Origin: Bacteroidota bacterium | GTDB lineage: Bacteria > Bacteroidota > Bacteroidia > Palsa-965 | Length of the DNA stretch: 64,000 bases | NCBI GenBank assembly: GCA_016194975.1 | Contig: JACQAM010000019.1 | Location: 123,346 to 187,345, forward strand | Reading direction: 5' to 3' | Part shown: positions 45,536-54,188 of the stretch, piece after piece | How positions within the stretch are numbered: the first letter of the stretch is position 1 | Layout: every line of letters begins with the position of its first letter | The notes under the pieces: generated by a model | Database searches by the model: none | What the model was told of the DNA's origin: nothing | What the model saw: the letters and a program-made list of their open reading frames with translations, nothing else | Position numbers and translations under genes: made by a program

Positions 45536-46936
45536 TCACTTCTTCAATTTTGGATCCAGTGCATCACGCAATCCTTCACCGATCAAATTGTAAATTGTTA
45601 CTACGAGAAAAATTGCGAGCCCGGGATAAACGATCATCCACCACGCATTGAAATTTTCTTTTCCTTCACTCAGTAATTTTCCCCATGTCACACAATCATC
45701 GGGAACGCCAATGTGCAGAAAAGATAAACTCGATTCAATAAGTATGGCACCCGCGACTCCGAATGCGATAGAGATCATGGCAGGCGCCATTCCATTCACA
45801 AGCGCGTGACGAATTATAATTCGTTTGTTGGTGAATCCCATGGCTTGCGCGGCCTGGATATATTCAAGACTCCTGATGCGCAGAAATTCTGCTCTCGTGA
45901 ATCGCGCTATTCCTGTCCACGAGGTGAGCCCGATGATCACCATTACATAAACGATGGAGCGTTCTTTCACTAATGTGGAAAGTGAGAGAATAAGAATAAG
46001 CGTAGGAATGGAATTCAGTATTTCGATGGAACGGGAAACATACGAATCGACGGGCACTGTAACCTGTTTCGAAAGAAATTTTCCTTTGCTGATCAGTTTT
46101 CCGAGAAAAGAAAATATTGCGATGACGAGTGAAAAAATAAAAATGCTGAAGATCAATTGAAAAAGAAAAGTGAAACCGGATTCCGCCATTGCATCTTTGA
46201 GAATGAAAATTCTTCTGCCGAATGCAAAGAAGTAAGCAAAAGGAATTGAAAGGATCACCAGCCAGAATCTTGCACGTGCTACCTGGTAACCATTGTTACC
46301 GAAGTAACCTGCGATTGCGCCAAGAAAAAGTCCGAGAAGAGCAGCAATTCCCATGGAGAGAAAACCGATGCTCAATGAAATTCTTCCGCCATGAATAATT
46401 CCAGCGAGCACATCATCTCCATCGTGATTTGTTCCCATGATATGTTTGAAACGCGGCGGCATGTAAAGAGTATCGCCATTTTTGTCAATGAATTTCTGCG
46501 GATCGTTCGGCCCGACAAATTTCCGGTTGGGTTTATCCGGCTCCAGTTGATGCGGTGACCACGGAACAGGAGCCCATATCACCGATTCGAGATCGAGGCG
46601 TTTCCAGTTCGTGATGTCGAGTTGAAGTTCTTCTGTCTTTCCATTCTTCGGATCTGTGATCGAATATTTATTTTTGAAAGAAAATGCCGGGTAAAATGTC
46701 TGCCCTTTGTATTTCATGTAAAGCGGCCGCTCGTTCGCAAGTACAGGCGCAAGTATAGATACGAGCGCGAGAAATCCAAGAATGTAAAGTGAAATGTATG
46801 CCGGCTTATTTTTTTTGAATTGTTTCCATGCATATTTCCTGAATGAAAAATCCGCTTCGCCTGAAACAGCGGTTTCCTGCGTAACGATCACCGACCGTTC
46901 CACCGAATGCGTTTCACTTATTTTTTCTTCTGCCAT
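45536..46936 (-). CDS. Dipeptide/oligopeptide ABC permease, OppC/DppC-like, enlarged
   Basis: A 466-residue permease (family members are about 300). The C-terminal BPD_transp_1 core has the EAA loop (E-Y-I-Q-A-A-Q-A-M-G-F-T-N-K-R-I-I-I-R-H). A periplasmic insertion at about 80-185 and an extra hydrophobic stretch at about 215-290 add the length. It works with the OppB-like permease and the binding protein encoded upstream. ATG 46936 is used because the longer frame overlaps the OppB gene end and lacks an N-terminal match. Confidence 0.9.
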   Translation of the reverse strand: MAEEKISETHSVERSVIVTQETAVSGEADFSFRKYAWKQFKKNKPAYISLYILGFLALVSILAPVLANERPLYMKYKGQTFYPAFSFKNKYSITDPKNGKTEELQLDITNWKRLDLESVIWAPVPWSPHQLEPDKPNRKFVGPNDPQKFIDKNGDTLYMPPRFKHIMGTNHDGDDVLAGIIHGGRISLSIGFLSMGIAALLGLFLGAIAGYFGNNGYQVARARFWLVILSIPFAYFFAFGRRIFILKDAMAESGFTFLFQLIFSIFIFSLVIAIFSFLGKLISKGKFLSKQVTVPVDSYVSRSIEILNSIPTLILILSLSTLVKERSIVYVMVIIGLTSWTGIARFTRAEFLRIRSLEYIQAAQAMGFTNKRIIIRHALVNGMAPAMISIAFGVAGAILIESSLSFLHIGVPDDCVTWGKLLSEGKENFNAWWMIVYPGLAIFLVVTIYNLIGEGLRDALDPKLKK

Positions 46937-46940
46937 CGGA

Positions 46941-48461
46941 TTATTTCGAATAAGAAATTCTCGGATCAGCAACCGCGTAAAGAATATCAGCGACTAAATA
47001 TCCGACGAGTGTCATGAAACCGGAAAGTGTGAACACCGCTACAATCATGGTGTAATCTCTTGAACCGATCGCATCGAAAATCTTCTGTCCCATACCGGGA
47101 ATGCCGAAGATCACTTCAATGATGACAGAACCTCCGACAGCGATGGGAAAAATATTGGAGAAGATGGTGATGATCGGAAGCAAAGCATTTCTCATTCCGT
47201 GTTTGTAAATGACGCGAAAATAAGAGAGGCCTTTTGCATTTGCCGTGCGCATGTAATCCTGTGAAATTACTTCGAGCATGGAAACGCGCATGGTGCGGCT
47301 GAGAAATGCAAGTGAACTGTACGTGTAACAAATGAGCGGAAGAATGATGTACGGAAGCGAGAGTTTTATTTTTCCCCAGAGTGAAATTCCATCCGGGTAA
47401 CCGTGCCCGGGCATTACGCCATGCGCTGGAAAAATATCAAACACATGCGGATTTGCAAATGTGATCATGAGTAAAGTGGCAAGAAAAAAAACCGGAAGCG
47501 AATAAAGCATGAAAAAAATAATAGAAGATCCGCGGTCGAAAATTCCACCGCGCCTGGCCGCCGCCCGCACGCCCGCCGGAATACTCACGAGGTACGCGAG
47601 AAGAACTGAAGTTAACGTAAAGAACAACGACCATGGAAGTGCATCGCCGATTATTTCAGATACAGGTAATTTCTCAAAACACGAACGTCCGAAATCTCCG
47701 CGCACAACTCCTTTTGTATTTACGGCACCATTTCCTGTGAATGGATTTCCATCGCCGAGCAACCAGCGGTGATATTGATTGTAACCGTAGAAATGTAGTG
47801 CGGGAATCCATGTTTTCCAGGAGGTGGAATTATTTTTCACGGAAGCAAAAATATTTCTGCATTGCGTAAGCGGTTCATCGAGGACAACAAGAGCGCTGTG
47901 CCGGCCGAGTTGTTTTTCACTCCGCATCAATTTCTGCAACTTGTCGAATTTGCTTTGGATCACTACTTCTTCATAACTGAGAAAAAGTGCGTTGATCTCC
48001 TGCTGTGCATCGTCGATATTTTTTTCAGCAATTTCTTTTCCCAATGTGGAGCACGAAATAGAATCAGGAATAATATTCATCATCCTCTTTTTCATTTCAA
48101 GAAGTGAGTGATACCACAGACTGATCTCGTTCCAGTTTCCGTATTCGCTGATGAGACGATCGAGTGTTTCTTTAGTTTGTGGATCTGAAATCTTATAGAG
48201 TGTGTCGGGGTAAGCGTAAGAAGTGAGTGTGAAATAAAAAACAGGAAGATCGAGTCCGAGCTGGTGGCGAAGTTGCTGTTTGCCGCGGATCATGGATTGA
48301 TTCTGCGCATTCGCACCTTCGCCATTGCCGCCTTTCGCGCCTGAATAAAAAATTTCGACAGGATCGCCGGGAGAATTTACGCTGATCGCAAATGCAAGAA
48401 CGGAAATTGCAAATAAAGTAGGAATGAAGATCGCGAGCCGTTTGAGAATATATTTCAGCAT
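46941..48461 (-). CDS. Dipeptide/oligopeptide ABC permease, OppB/DppB-like, enlarged
   Basis: A 506-residue permease, well above the usual ~310. The first span (I-L-K-R-L-A-I-F-I-P-T-L) and the typical S-P-G-D-P are present. About 160 residues (roughly 75-235), helical and charged, are inserted in the periplasmic region before G-D-F-G-R-S. Afterwards the ordinary permease resumes, with the EAA loop (M-R-T-A-N-A-K-G-L-S-Y-F-R-V-I-Y-K-H-G). Between the binding protein (13 bp upstream) and OppC (4 bp downstream). ATP-binding subunits are not in the window. Confidence 0.92.
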   Translation of the reverse strand: MLKYILKRLAIFIPTLFAISVLAFAISVNSPGDPVEIFYSGAKGGNGEGANAQNQSMIRGKQQLRHQLGLDLPVFYFTLTSYAYPDTLYKISDPQTKETLDRLISEYGNWNEISLWYHSLLEMKKRMMNIIPDSISCSTLGKEIAEKNIDDAQQEINALFLSYEEVVIQSKFDKLQKLMRSEKQLGRHSALVVLDEPLTQCRNIFASVKNNSTSWKTWIPALHFYGYNQYHRWLLGDGNPFTGNGAVNTKGVVRGDFGRSCFEKLPVSEIIGDALPWSLFFTLTSVLLAYLVSIPAGVRAAARRGGIFDRGSSIIFFMLYSLPVFFLATLLMITFANPHVFDIFPAHGVMPGHGYPDGISLWGKIKLSLPYIILPLICYTYSSLAFLSRTMRVSMLEVISQDYMRTANAKGLSYFRVIYKHGMRNALLPIITIFSNIFPIAVGGSVIIEVIFGIPGMGQKIFDAIGSRDYTMIVAVFTLSGFMTLVGYLVADILYAVADPRISYSK

Positions 48462-48474
48462 CGGGAAAAGAAAC

Positions 48475-50346
48475 TCAGTTGATCGTTGTCATTTCCGAAA
48501 GTTTTCCGGGCGCCATTGCGCGGAGATTACTGAGATAAAGGCCGGGCTTTTCAAAATAAATATCACCGTGATCGAAACGACGGTGCACCACCACTTTTCT
48601 CAGTGTGGAAAACATAAAAACATACGGTTGATCGTCGTAAATTATTTTCTGTAATCGTTTTTCCATCGGAATTCTTTTTGATGCATCCAGCGTAACACGA
48701 ATAGAATCGATGAGTGCGTCGGAAGCTGCATTCCCGAATCCGCAGAAATTCGATCCGCCATTCGAATAAGAACTCGTGTGCCAGATCTGTTTGTAATCTT
48801 CAGGAAGAAATGTGCTTTGCCACGCGCCGAGATAAAGATCGAACTGGTGAGCAGTAACAGTTTGCTGCAATACGGGAAGTTCCTGCGCACGAGCTGTCAC
48901 TTTTATTCCTGCAGGATACATGGCAGCAGCAATGTCATTTGCGATCTGCTGATAAACCGGCCCTGTGGCAATAAGACATTCACAAACAAACTGCACTTTT
49001 TTTCCATCGATCATTTTGTCGCGGATATTATCTCCGTCTGTGTCTTTCCAACCTGCCTCGTCAAGTAATTTTTTTGCGGAATCGAGGTTGTACTGAATCA
49101 GTGGCAAAGTTTTATCAAATACATCACGCTTGATCGGTGAAACCATACTCGTCATGCGGAATCCTTTCCCGATAAAATAATTTTTATTCAGTTCTTCCAC
49201 CGGTGTGACTAATGCGATGGCTTTACGCACGCGAATGTCTGTAAAGAACGGCGGACGATTCACCGCTTCCGGTTTTTCATTCATTCCCAGAAATTCGTAA
49301 TCGAAATTCTGGACAAAAGCAGAATAATAATTTTTATTGAAGGAACTGTCTTTTTGTAATTCTGCGAGACCAAGTGTACTCACCCACGAAGAAGCGTCGA
49401 TAGTTTGCTGAAGCAATTCCTGCCCGATTGCCGCATCATCGAGATTGACTTTAAAAATTATTTTTTCAGGATAACTGACATTGTACATATCGGGCTTGAC
49501 CAGCTTCGAGGTCCAGTGATTTGTTTTTCTTGAGAGAACAATTCCCTGCATGTCGTCCCACGCTGTGACTTTGTAAGCGCCGAGCCCGTTGATCAGGTCG
49601 AGTTGTCTTCCGTATTTCTGATCGTTGAATTCTTTCGCCCAACTATCGAGATCAACATGTTTCTCATTCACAAATGCCGGATTGTAAAACTGATCGAGCG
49701 AATATTTCGCCAATACATTTCCCGGATCCATTATTTTTTTTTCCATCATCGGAATGTCGAGCATGAAATCTTCATTCTGAACGTAGGGGCCTTTCATGGT
49801 GAGAATAAATTTTCTCGGGTTCGATGGATCCTGTTTTACATCTTTAAGATTATCGATCGATGATTTTGCATATTCATTATTCGTGAGCGGACATTCCCAT
49901 GCCTTGAGTGTGAAAATAACATCGTCAACAGAAAGTTGTGTACCATCGTCCCACATCGGTTCATCGCGCAATTCATACGTCCACGTGAGAAGATCGGCAG
50001 AAGGAGAAGGAAGTGTTTTGCAGAGGTCGGGTCGAACCACCAGATTTTCCATGTCGGGGCCGATCATGAATCGCTGCGTGTATTCCATGATCACGCGTGT
50101 TGAACTCAGTGAAAGATCATTGGTAGGGTGCAATCCGCTCGGCGCCGATTTCCAGTGATAGACCAGCACATTGTCGGTAGACCATGATGGATCCCACTTT
50201 GTCACCGGAGGTTCTTTCAGAAATTTCAGGTTGGTATCTAATTTTGTTGTTCCGGTGCTGTCGGTATTTTTGAATTTTCCCTGCGATGAATCGCTGCAGG
50301 AAAAAATAAGCGCCATAAAAATAATCGATGGTAAAAAGAATTTCAT
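48475..50346 (-). CDS. ABC transporter substrate-binding lipoprotein (SBP family 5, peptide type)
   Basis: A 623-residue extracytoplasmic binding protein with lipobox I-F-S-C (Cys17) anchoring it. The SBP_bac_5 core shows W-T-Y-E-L-R-D-E-P-M-W-D-D-G-T, D-V-I-F-T-L-K-A-W, and the C-terminal G-A-W-Q-S-T-F-L-P-E region. Likely ligand: di-/oligopeptides; specificity cannot be read from sequence. First gene of the binding protein-OppB-OppC operon; a -7 box lies at 50377-50384. Confidence 0.92.
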   Translation of the reverse strand: MKFFLPSIIFMALIFSCSDSSQGKFKNTDSTGTTKLDTNLKFLKEPPVTKWDPSWSTDNVLVYHWKSAPSGLHPTNDLSLSSTRVIMEYTQRFMIGPDMENLVVRPDLCKTLPSPSADLLTWTYELRDEPMWDDGTQLSVDDVIFTLKAWECPLTNNEYAKSSIDNLKDVKQDPSNPRKFILTMKGPYVQNEDFMLDIPMMEKKIMDPGNVLAKYSLDQFYNPAFVNEKHVDLDSWAKEFNDQKYGRQLDLINGLGAYKVTAWDDMQGIVLSRKTNHWTSKLVKPDMYNVSYPEKIIFKVNLDDAAIGQELLQQTIDASSWVSTLGLAELQKDSSFNKNYYSAFVQNFDYEFLGMNEKPEAVNRPPFFTDIRVRKAIALVTPVEELNKNYFIGKGFRMTSMVSPIKRDVFDKTLPLIQYNLDSAKKLLDEAGWKDTDGDNIRDKMIDGKKVQFVCECLIATGPVYQQIANDIAAAMYPAGIKVTARAQELPVLQQTVTAHQFDLYLGAWQSTFLPEDYKQIWHTSSYSNGGSNFCGFGNAASDALIDSIRVTLDASKRIPMEKRLQKIIYDDQPYVFMFSTLRKVVVHRRFDHGDIYFEKPGLYLSNLRAMAPGKLSEMTTIN

Positions 50347-50376
50347 AGTAGAATAATTTCAGGAAGAGCTTATTTA

Positions 50377-50384
50377 CAAATATA
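50377..50384 (-). promoter_or_regulatory. Bacteroidota -7 box for the peptide ABC operon
   Basis: On the minus strand TATATTTG matches TAnnTTTG, 30 bp before the ATG of the binding-protein gene. It sits just beyond the tRNA-Ser terminator. Confidence 0.55.
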
Positions 50385-50396
50385 GCTTTCATAATG

Positions 50397-50424
50397 AAAA
50401 ATGCCGCTTTGTTCGCGGCATTTT
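50397..50424 (-). terminator. Rho-independent terminator after tRNA-Ser
   Basis: Perfect stem ATGCCGC/GCGGCAT with loop TTTGTTC and an A-run/T-run on either side, so it could act in both directions. It lies 15 bp downstream of tRNA-Ser. Confidence 0.85.
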
Positions 50425-50439
50425 GTTTTTGATTCTTTG

Positions 50440-50528
50440 CGGAGAGGGAGGGATTCGAACCCTCGGTACGGTTTGACCCGTACGACAGTTTAGCAAACTA
50501 TTGGTTTCGGCCTCTCACCCACCTCTCC
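50440..50528 (-). tRNA. tRNA-Ser (GCT)
   Basis: An 89-nt class-II tRNA on the minus strand: acceptor GGAGAGG pairs with CCTCTCC, the anticodon loop TTTGCTAAA gives GCT, the long variable arm GTACGG/CCGTAC is present, and the T-loop GGTTCGAATCC is standard. Followed by a strong terminator. Confidence 0.97.
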
Positions 50529-50628
50529 GGGAAGGCCTTCATTTAAGGCGACAAAGTTAAAAATATTCGGCTATACGGATTTTAACCGGCAGATTGCTTT
50601 ACCTGTGCATTTGCTATCCTCTTTTTCC

Positions 50629-50652
50629 TATATTTGTAACCGAATGGTTACA
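50629..50652 (+). promoter_or_regulatory. Promoter and palindromic operator of the ArsR operon
   Basis: TATATTTG (50629-50636) matches TAnnTTTG. Directly overlapping its end is TGTAACCGAATGGTTACA (50635-50652), a perfect 7-bp dyad with 4-bp spacer. It is placed over the expected transcription start, so binding by the ArsR protein encoded 18 bp downstream would block initiation; autorepression is the obvious reading. Confidence 0.7.
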
Positions 50653-50669
50653 TATTAATAACACATTTA

Positions 50670-51029
50670 ATGAGAAGAGATGTTTTTCAGGCCATCGCCG
50701 ATCCAACGAGAAGAGAGATTATTAAACTGGTCGCCAGGAGGCATGTGAACATCAATGAAGTTGCCGACAATTTTAAAATAAGCCGGCCGGCAATATCGAA
50801 ACACATAAGAATACTTACGGAATGCGGGCTCATTGTGGTCAGACAGCAGGGAAGGGAAAGATTTTGCGAGTCGAACCCGCACAAACTGAATGAAGTTTCC
50901 GACTGGGTAGAGCAATACCGGAAAATATGGACAACCAAACTGGATGCTTTGGGGGATTACCTTAAAAAAATTCAATCGGGACCAAAAAGTAAAAATAAAA
51001 TCAAAAAAAATGGAAAAAGAAAAAAATGA
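50670..51029 (+). CDS. ArsR-family winged-helix regulator
   Basis: A 119-residue repressor. The start D-V-F-Q-A-I-A-D-P-T-R-R-E-I and the recognition helix I-S-R-P-A-I-S-K-H-I-R-I-L are diagnostic for ArsR/SmtB. No Cys ligands for metal are present except a single C-G-L, so it probably does not sense arsenite. A basic tail (K-K-N-G-K-R-K-K) follows. Next in the operon are two SRPBCC proteins, the common ArsR/AHSA1 pairing. The SRPBCC gene overlaps its end by 20 bp. Confidence 0.92.
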   Translation: MRRDVFQAIADPTRREIIKLVARRHVNINEVADNFKISRPAISKHIRILTECGLIVVRQQGRERFCESNPHKLNEVSDWVEQYRKIWTTKLDALGDYLKKIQSGPKSKNKIKKNGKRKK

Positions 51030-51450
51030 GCCGTTCATCATTGAGCGAACCTACGACGCACCTTTGAAGAAAGTATGGAAAGCGATCACGGACAAGGACG
51101 AAATGAAGCATTGGTACTTCAGTCTTCCTGAATTCAGGGCAGAGGTTGGTTTTGAATTCCGATTCGTTGGCGGACCGAGCCCGGAAAAACAATATCTCCA
51201 TATCTGCGTTGTCACTGAAGTGATCCCGGAAAAGAAACTCACGTATAGCTGGAGGTATGATGGTTATGAAGGAAATTCATTTGTCACATTTGAACTTTTC
51301 GCAGTGGGAAATAAAACCAGGGTTGTACTCACCCATCGCGGACTTGAAACTTTTCCTGCCGGCAATCCGGATTTCGCAAAAGGAAATTTCTCGGTGGGAT
51401 GGACACATATCATTGGTACAGCGTTGAAAGAATTTTCGGAGAAAAAATAA
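51010..51450 (+). CDS. SRPBCC (AHSA1-like) protein 1
   Basis: A 146-residue START/Bet v 1-like protein. Motifs: I-I-E-R-T-Y-D-A-P-L-K-K-V-W-K-A-I-T-D near the N-terminus and the C-terminal F-S-V-G-W-T-H-I-I-G helix. It forms a hydrophobic ligand-binding cavity; ligand and role are unknown. The ATG at 51010 overlaps arsR; the longer frame would translate the arsR tail. Likely co-repressed with arsR. Confidence 0.9.
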   Translation: MEKEKNEPFIIERTYDAPLKKVWKAITDKDEMKHWYFSLPEFRAEVGFEFRFVGGPSPEKQYLHICVVTEVIPEKKLTYSWRYDGYEGNSFVTFELFAVGNKTRVVLTHRGLETFPAGNPDFAKGNFSVGWTHIIGTALKEFSEKK

Positions 51451-51485
51451 ATGAAATAACAAACAGACTATTTATAAAAAAAAAC

Positions 51486-51995
51486 ATGAAAACTATTTTC
51501 TCAAAAGACCCGGGCAACAAAAAAATGATGGTGACGAGAGAATTTTCCGCTCCAATTGAATTAGTTTGGAAAGCATGGACGGATAGTAATATTCTTGACG
51601 AATGGTGGGCGCCTAAACCGTGGAAAGCGGAAACAAAAAAAATGGATTTTAAAGAAGGCGGGTCCTGGCTTTATTGCATGATCGGACCTGACGGAAGCAA
51701 GCATTGGTCAAAAGCAGATTACAAAAAGGTCGTTCCAGCTAAATATTTTTCTGCTACCGATTACTTCTGCGATGAGAATGGAAATAAAAATCCGGCTTTC
51801 CCGGTGATGGATTGGAGTGTGAAATTCATGGGCACTGATACAGGGACAAAAGTTGAAGTTGAAATTACTTTTGCAAGCGAACAAGATCTGCAGGCAATTG
51901 TTGAAATGGGCTTTGAGCAGGGATTCAGCGCAGCACATCAGAATCTTGATGAGTTGTTGAAAGTGCGCATAACAAAACAGAAGGATGAAATTTAA
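51486..51995 (+). CDS. SRPBCC (AHSA1-like) protein 2
   Basis: A 169-residue relative of the preceding gene, divergent in sequence: V-T-R-E-F-S-A-P-I-E-L-V-W-K-A-W-T-D and E-W-W-A-P-K-P-W-K-A-E-T. The C-terminus contains the usual long helix (F-E-Q-G-F-S-A-A-H-Q-N-L-D-E-L-L). The last codons and the next gene's start lie in a sequence related to the hairpin element at 15371-15510, so its end may have been altered. ATG 51486 is used. Confidence 0.9.
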   Translation: MKTIFSKDPGNKKMMVTREFSAPIELVWKAWTDSNILDEWWAPKPWKAETKKMDFKEGGSWLYCMIGPDGSKHWSKADYKKVVPAKYFSATDYFCDENGNKNPAFPVMDWSVKFMGTDTGTKVEVEITFASEQDLQAIVEMGFEQGFSAAHQNLDELLKVRITKQKDEI

Positions 51996-52008
51996 ACAGC
52001 CTCTAAAT
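51966..52008. repeat. Relic of the hairpin/IS-terminus repeat
   Basis: Contains GCGCATAACAAAACAG (also at 15499-15514) and, on the minus strand, TTTAGAGGCTGTTTAAAT, matching the terminus at 15370-15393. Alignment over 45 bp with the right side of the 15.4-kb element gives about three quarters identity without gaps. It straddles the junction between SRPBCC 2 and the following small gene. Confidence 0.5.
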
Positions 52009-52338
52009 CTTAAAGAAGATCCAGACGGTATTGTTGAATTGACTTTTACCTATATAAGCCCGATTCCAGGTTATGAAGATCCTGATGAAGAAGGATGGTG
52101 GGGATCTGTAACGATTCGGGCAGCAAACAATGATCCAATCAAGCATGCATTGGCAGCCGCTTTGATCATCGCCTTAGCCGAGTTAAACGATAGCCCGATT
52201 TTGGATGAGAATATGCTTTGGACTGAGCATAAATTATCGGATAGAAAAGAGTTTGTTGAATGGCTTAGGATTCTGGAAAAGAACAATGGTTTGGAGGATG
52301 CTTTGGCGGGATTTATGCAAAAAATACATTCTCATTGA
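51985..52338 (+). CDS. Small protein of unknown function
   Basis: A 117-residue acidic protein. Its ATG overlaps the end of SRPBCC 2 by 11 bp and lies within an IS-terminus-like repeat, so the first 7-8 residues (M-K-F-K-Q-P-L) may be a replacement of an older N-terminus. The rest is compact, with I-S-P-I-P-G-Y-E-D-P-D-E-E-G-W-W-G-S-V and an A-A-A-L-I-I-A-L-A-E helix. The look recalls small immunity proteins, but no family can be claimed and no toxin is near. Confidence 0.6.
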   Translation: MKFKQPLNLKEDPDGIVELTFTYISPIPGYEDPDEEGWWGSVTIRAANNDPIKHALAAALIIALAELNDSPILDENMLWTEHKLSDRKEFVEWLRILEKNNGLEDALAGFMQKIHSH

Positions 52339-52408
52339 GCATTATGGCCTGGTGTGAGACGACGAACAGTTAGCGACTTTCTTCAGTTCCATTTTCAATC
52401 GCATTTTT

Positions 52409-53368
52409 TTATTTCTGTTCCGGTTTTCTAAAATATCTCCGCAACAAAATAGAATGTTTCAGCGCGTCCATATTCTGATCAAGTTTCTGTGTGCTTGTTT
52501 TCAGGTTTGTTACGCTTTGATGAAGATCATTTGCAAAAGCGGTATCATTCATCAATAATGAAAATGTATTCGGTGCGCCCGGTATTGTATTCTCCGAGAA
52601 ACGCTTGCTGATTTCTGATACATAGGCGCTGCTTTTCTGCAAATCATTCATGGTACTCCGCAGTTCATTCACCAGCGATGTATCGTTGAAGAGCGCTCCT
52701 GCAACACCGCCGCTGACATTAAGGTTCTCGGTTAGATTTTCAAAGTGCGAGGAAAGATCACTCAATCTCACACTCGTCGTTTTTACATTCGCAATAATCT
52801 GCTGCACATCGGCGCGTGCGTCGGTATCGCTAACCAGCGATTCGAAAATTCCTTTGTCAGCTTTCATTTTTCCCGTAATGGAAGCAAGATTTGCTGTGAT
52901 GATTGCGGCATTATCACTCGTATTCAGTAATTGCGCAATGATCGATTCGGAATCGAAAGGTTCAATAGTTTGAAGGATATCTCCGTCGCTTATCGCCTGC
53001 CTGCTTTTTTTTCTGGCGCTGATGTTCAGTAATTTATTTCCGACAAGGCCTTCGGTCGCTATGTAAGCGATATCGTCTTTCATGATGAATTGCTGCATGC
53101 GTTTTTCTATTTTCATCTCTACGTTGATCGTCGTATCATTCACAAATGTGATCTTATCCACCACCCCGACTTTTGCACCGGCATATCTTACAAAATCACC
53201 TTCCCTTAACCCGTTCACATTTTCAAAGACTGCATTCACATGAAATGTGGGAACATAGATCTCTTCTTTTCTCCCAATGAAAAAAATGCCGACAATAAAA
53301 AAACTTATGCTCAGCGTCACAATAATTCCGAGCCAGAGTTTGCGCTTCAGGTATTTATTCATTTTCAT
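52409..53368 (-). CDS. mlaD: MCE-family lipid-transfer protein (MlaD-like)
   Basis: About 319 residues: an N-terminal membrane anchor (residues about 8-31), a single MCE domain (V-N-A-V-F-E-N-V-N-G-L-R-E-G-D-F-V-R-Y-A), then a long helical/coiled tail to the end, common in Bacteroidota MlaD proteins. It forms a hexameric periplasmic ring that shuttles phospholipids between membranes. Third gene of mlaF-mlaE-mlaD; the start is ATG 53368 (or 53362). Confidence 0.92.
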   Translation of the reverse strand: MKMNKYLKRKLWLGIIVTLSISFFIVGIFFIGRKEEIYVPTFHVNAVFENVNGLREGDFVRYAGAKVGVVDKITFVNDTTINVEMKIEKRMQQFIMKDDIAYIATEGLVGNKLLNISARKKSRQAISDGDILQTIEPFDSESIIAQLLNTSDNAAIITANLASITGKMKADKGIFESLVSDTDARADVQQIIANVKTTSVRLSDLSSHFENLTENLNVSGGVAGALFNDTSLVNELRSTMNDLQKSSAYVSEISKRFSENTIPGAPNTFSLLMNDTAFANDLHQSVTNLKTSTQKLDQNMDALKHSILLRRYFRKPEQK

Positions 53369-53375
53369 TTTTATT

Positions 53376-54182
53376 TCAGAGTATGTTGAATATGTTTGCA
53401 ATTTGCACAACCACCATATCAATGATGATGATGAAAAGCAGGGAAGAAAGCACCGCTGCATTCGTGGCTTTGCCGACTCCCACAGTTCCATTCTGCGAAT
53501 TGAATCCCTGGTAACAACTCACCATGCCGATCGTGAATCCGAACAGAACAGATTTTATCAACGCAGGAAAAACATCATTGAATTTTAATTTCTCGATTAT
53601 CTGGTCGAAAAAAAGATAAATACTGCTTTCACCTTTTATGTTCGCTCCTGTGTAAGCGCCCAACAATGAAATTCCATCTGCATAGATCACGAGAATGGGA
53701 ATCATGAGTGTGCATGCAGTTACGCGCGTGACGACAAGAAATTTAAATGGATTTGCCCCGGAAACTTCCATCGCATCAATCTGCTCGGTGATCTTCATCG
53801 ATCCGAGTTCAGCGCTGATTCCTGAACCGATGTTGCCCGCGCAGATGAGAGCGGTGATGAGCGGGCCTACTTCGCGGATGATCGTTGCTGCGGCCATGGA
53901 AGGAATGTAAGCTCCTGCACCAAATTCTACGAGCGACGGGCGCGATTGAAGAACGATTACGATTCCCATTACAAATGCGGTGATGCCGGATGGAATGAAC
54001 GATTTGAAAATAACTGCGAATGATTGGTTGAATGTTTCATTCCATTCAAATGGCGGAATAAAAAGTTCTTTGAAATAGCGGAACAGGAATTTCGTTTGTC
54101 CGGCAGCAGTGAACATGGCTTCGCTGAACCTGGCAGGGCCATTGTTTTTTATTTTTTCTTCCGGATGAATTTGCCTTTCCAT
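53376..54182 (-). CDS. mlaE: ABC permease MlaE
   Basis: A 268-residue MlaE/YrbE permease with five or six spans. Family signature: A-A-T-I-I-R-E-V-G-P-L-I-T-A-L, S-G-I-S-A-E-L-G-S-M-K-I-T-E-Q-I-D-A-M-E. Works with MlaF (ATPase) and MlaD in lipid transport at the inner membrane. Seven bases separate it from both neighbours' ends or starts. Confidence 0.95.
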   Translation of the reverse strand: MERQIHPEEKIKNNGPARFSEAMFTAAGQTKFLFRYFKELFIPPFEWNETFNQSFAVIFKSFIPSGITAFVMGIVIVLQSRPSLVEFGAGAYIPSMAAATIIREVGPLITALICAGNIGSGISAELGSMKITEQIDAMEVSGANPFKFLVVTRVTACTLMIPILVIYADGISLLGAYTGANIKGESSIYLFFDQIIEKLKFNDVFPALIKSVLFGFTIGMVSCYQGFNSQNGTVGVGKATNAAVLSSLLFIIIIDMVVVQIANIFNIL

Positions 54183-54188
54183 TTTTTT

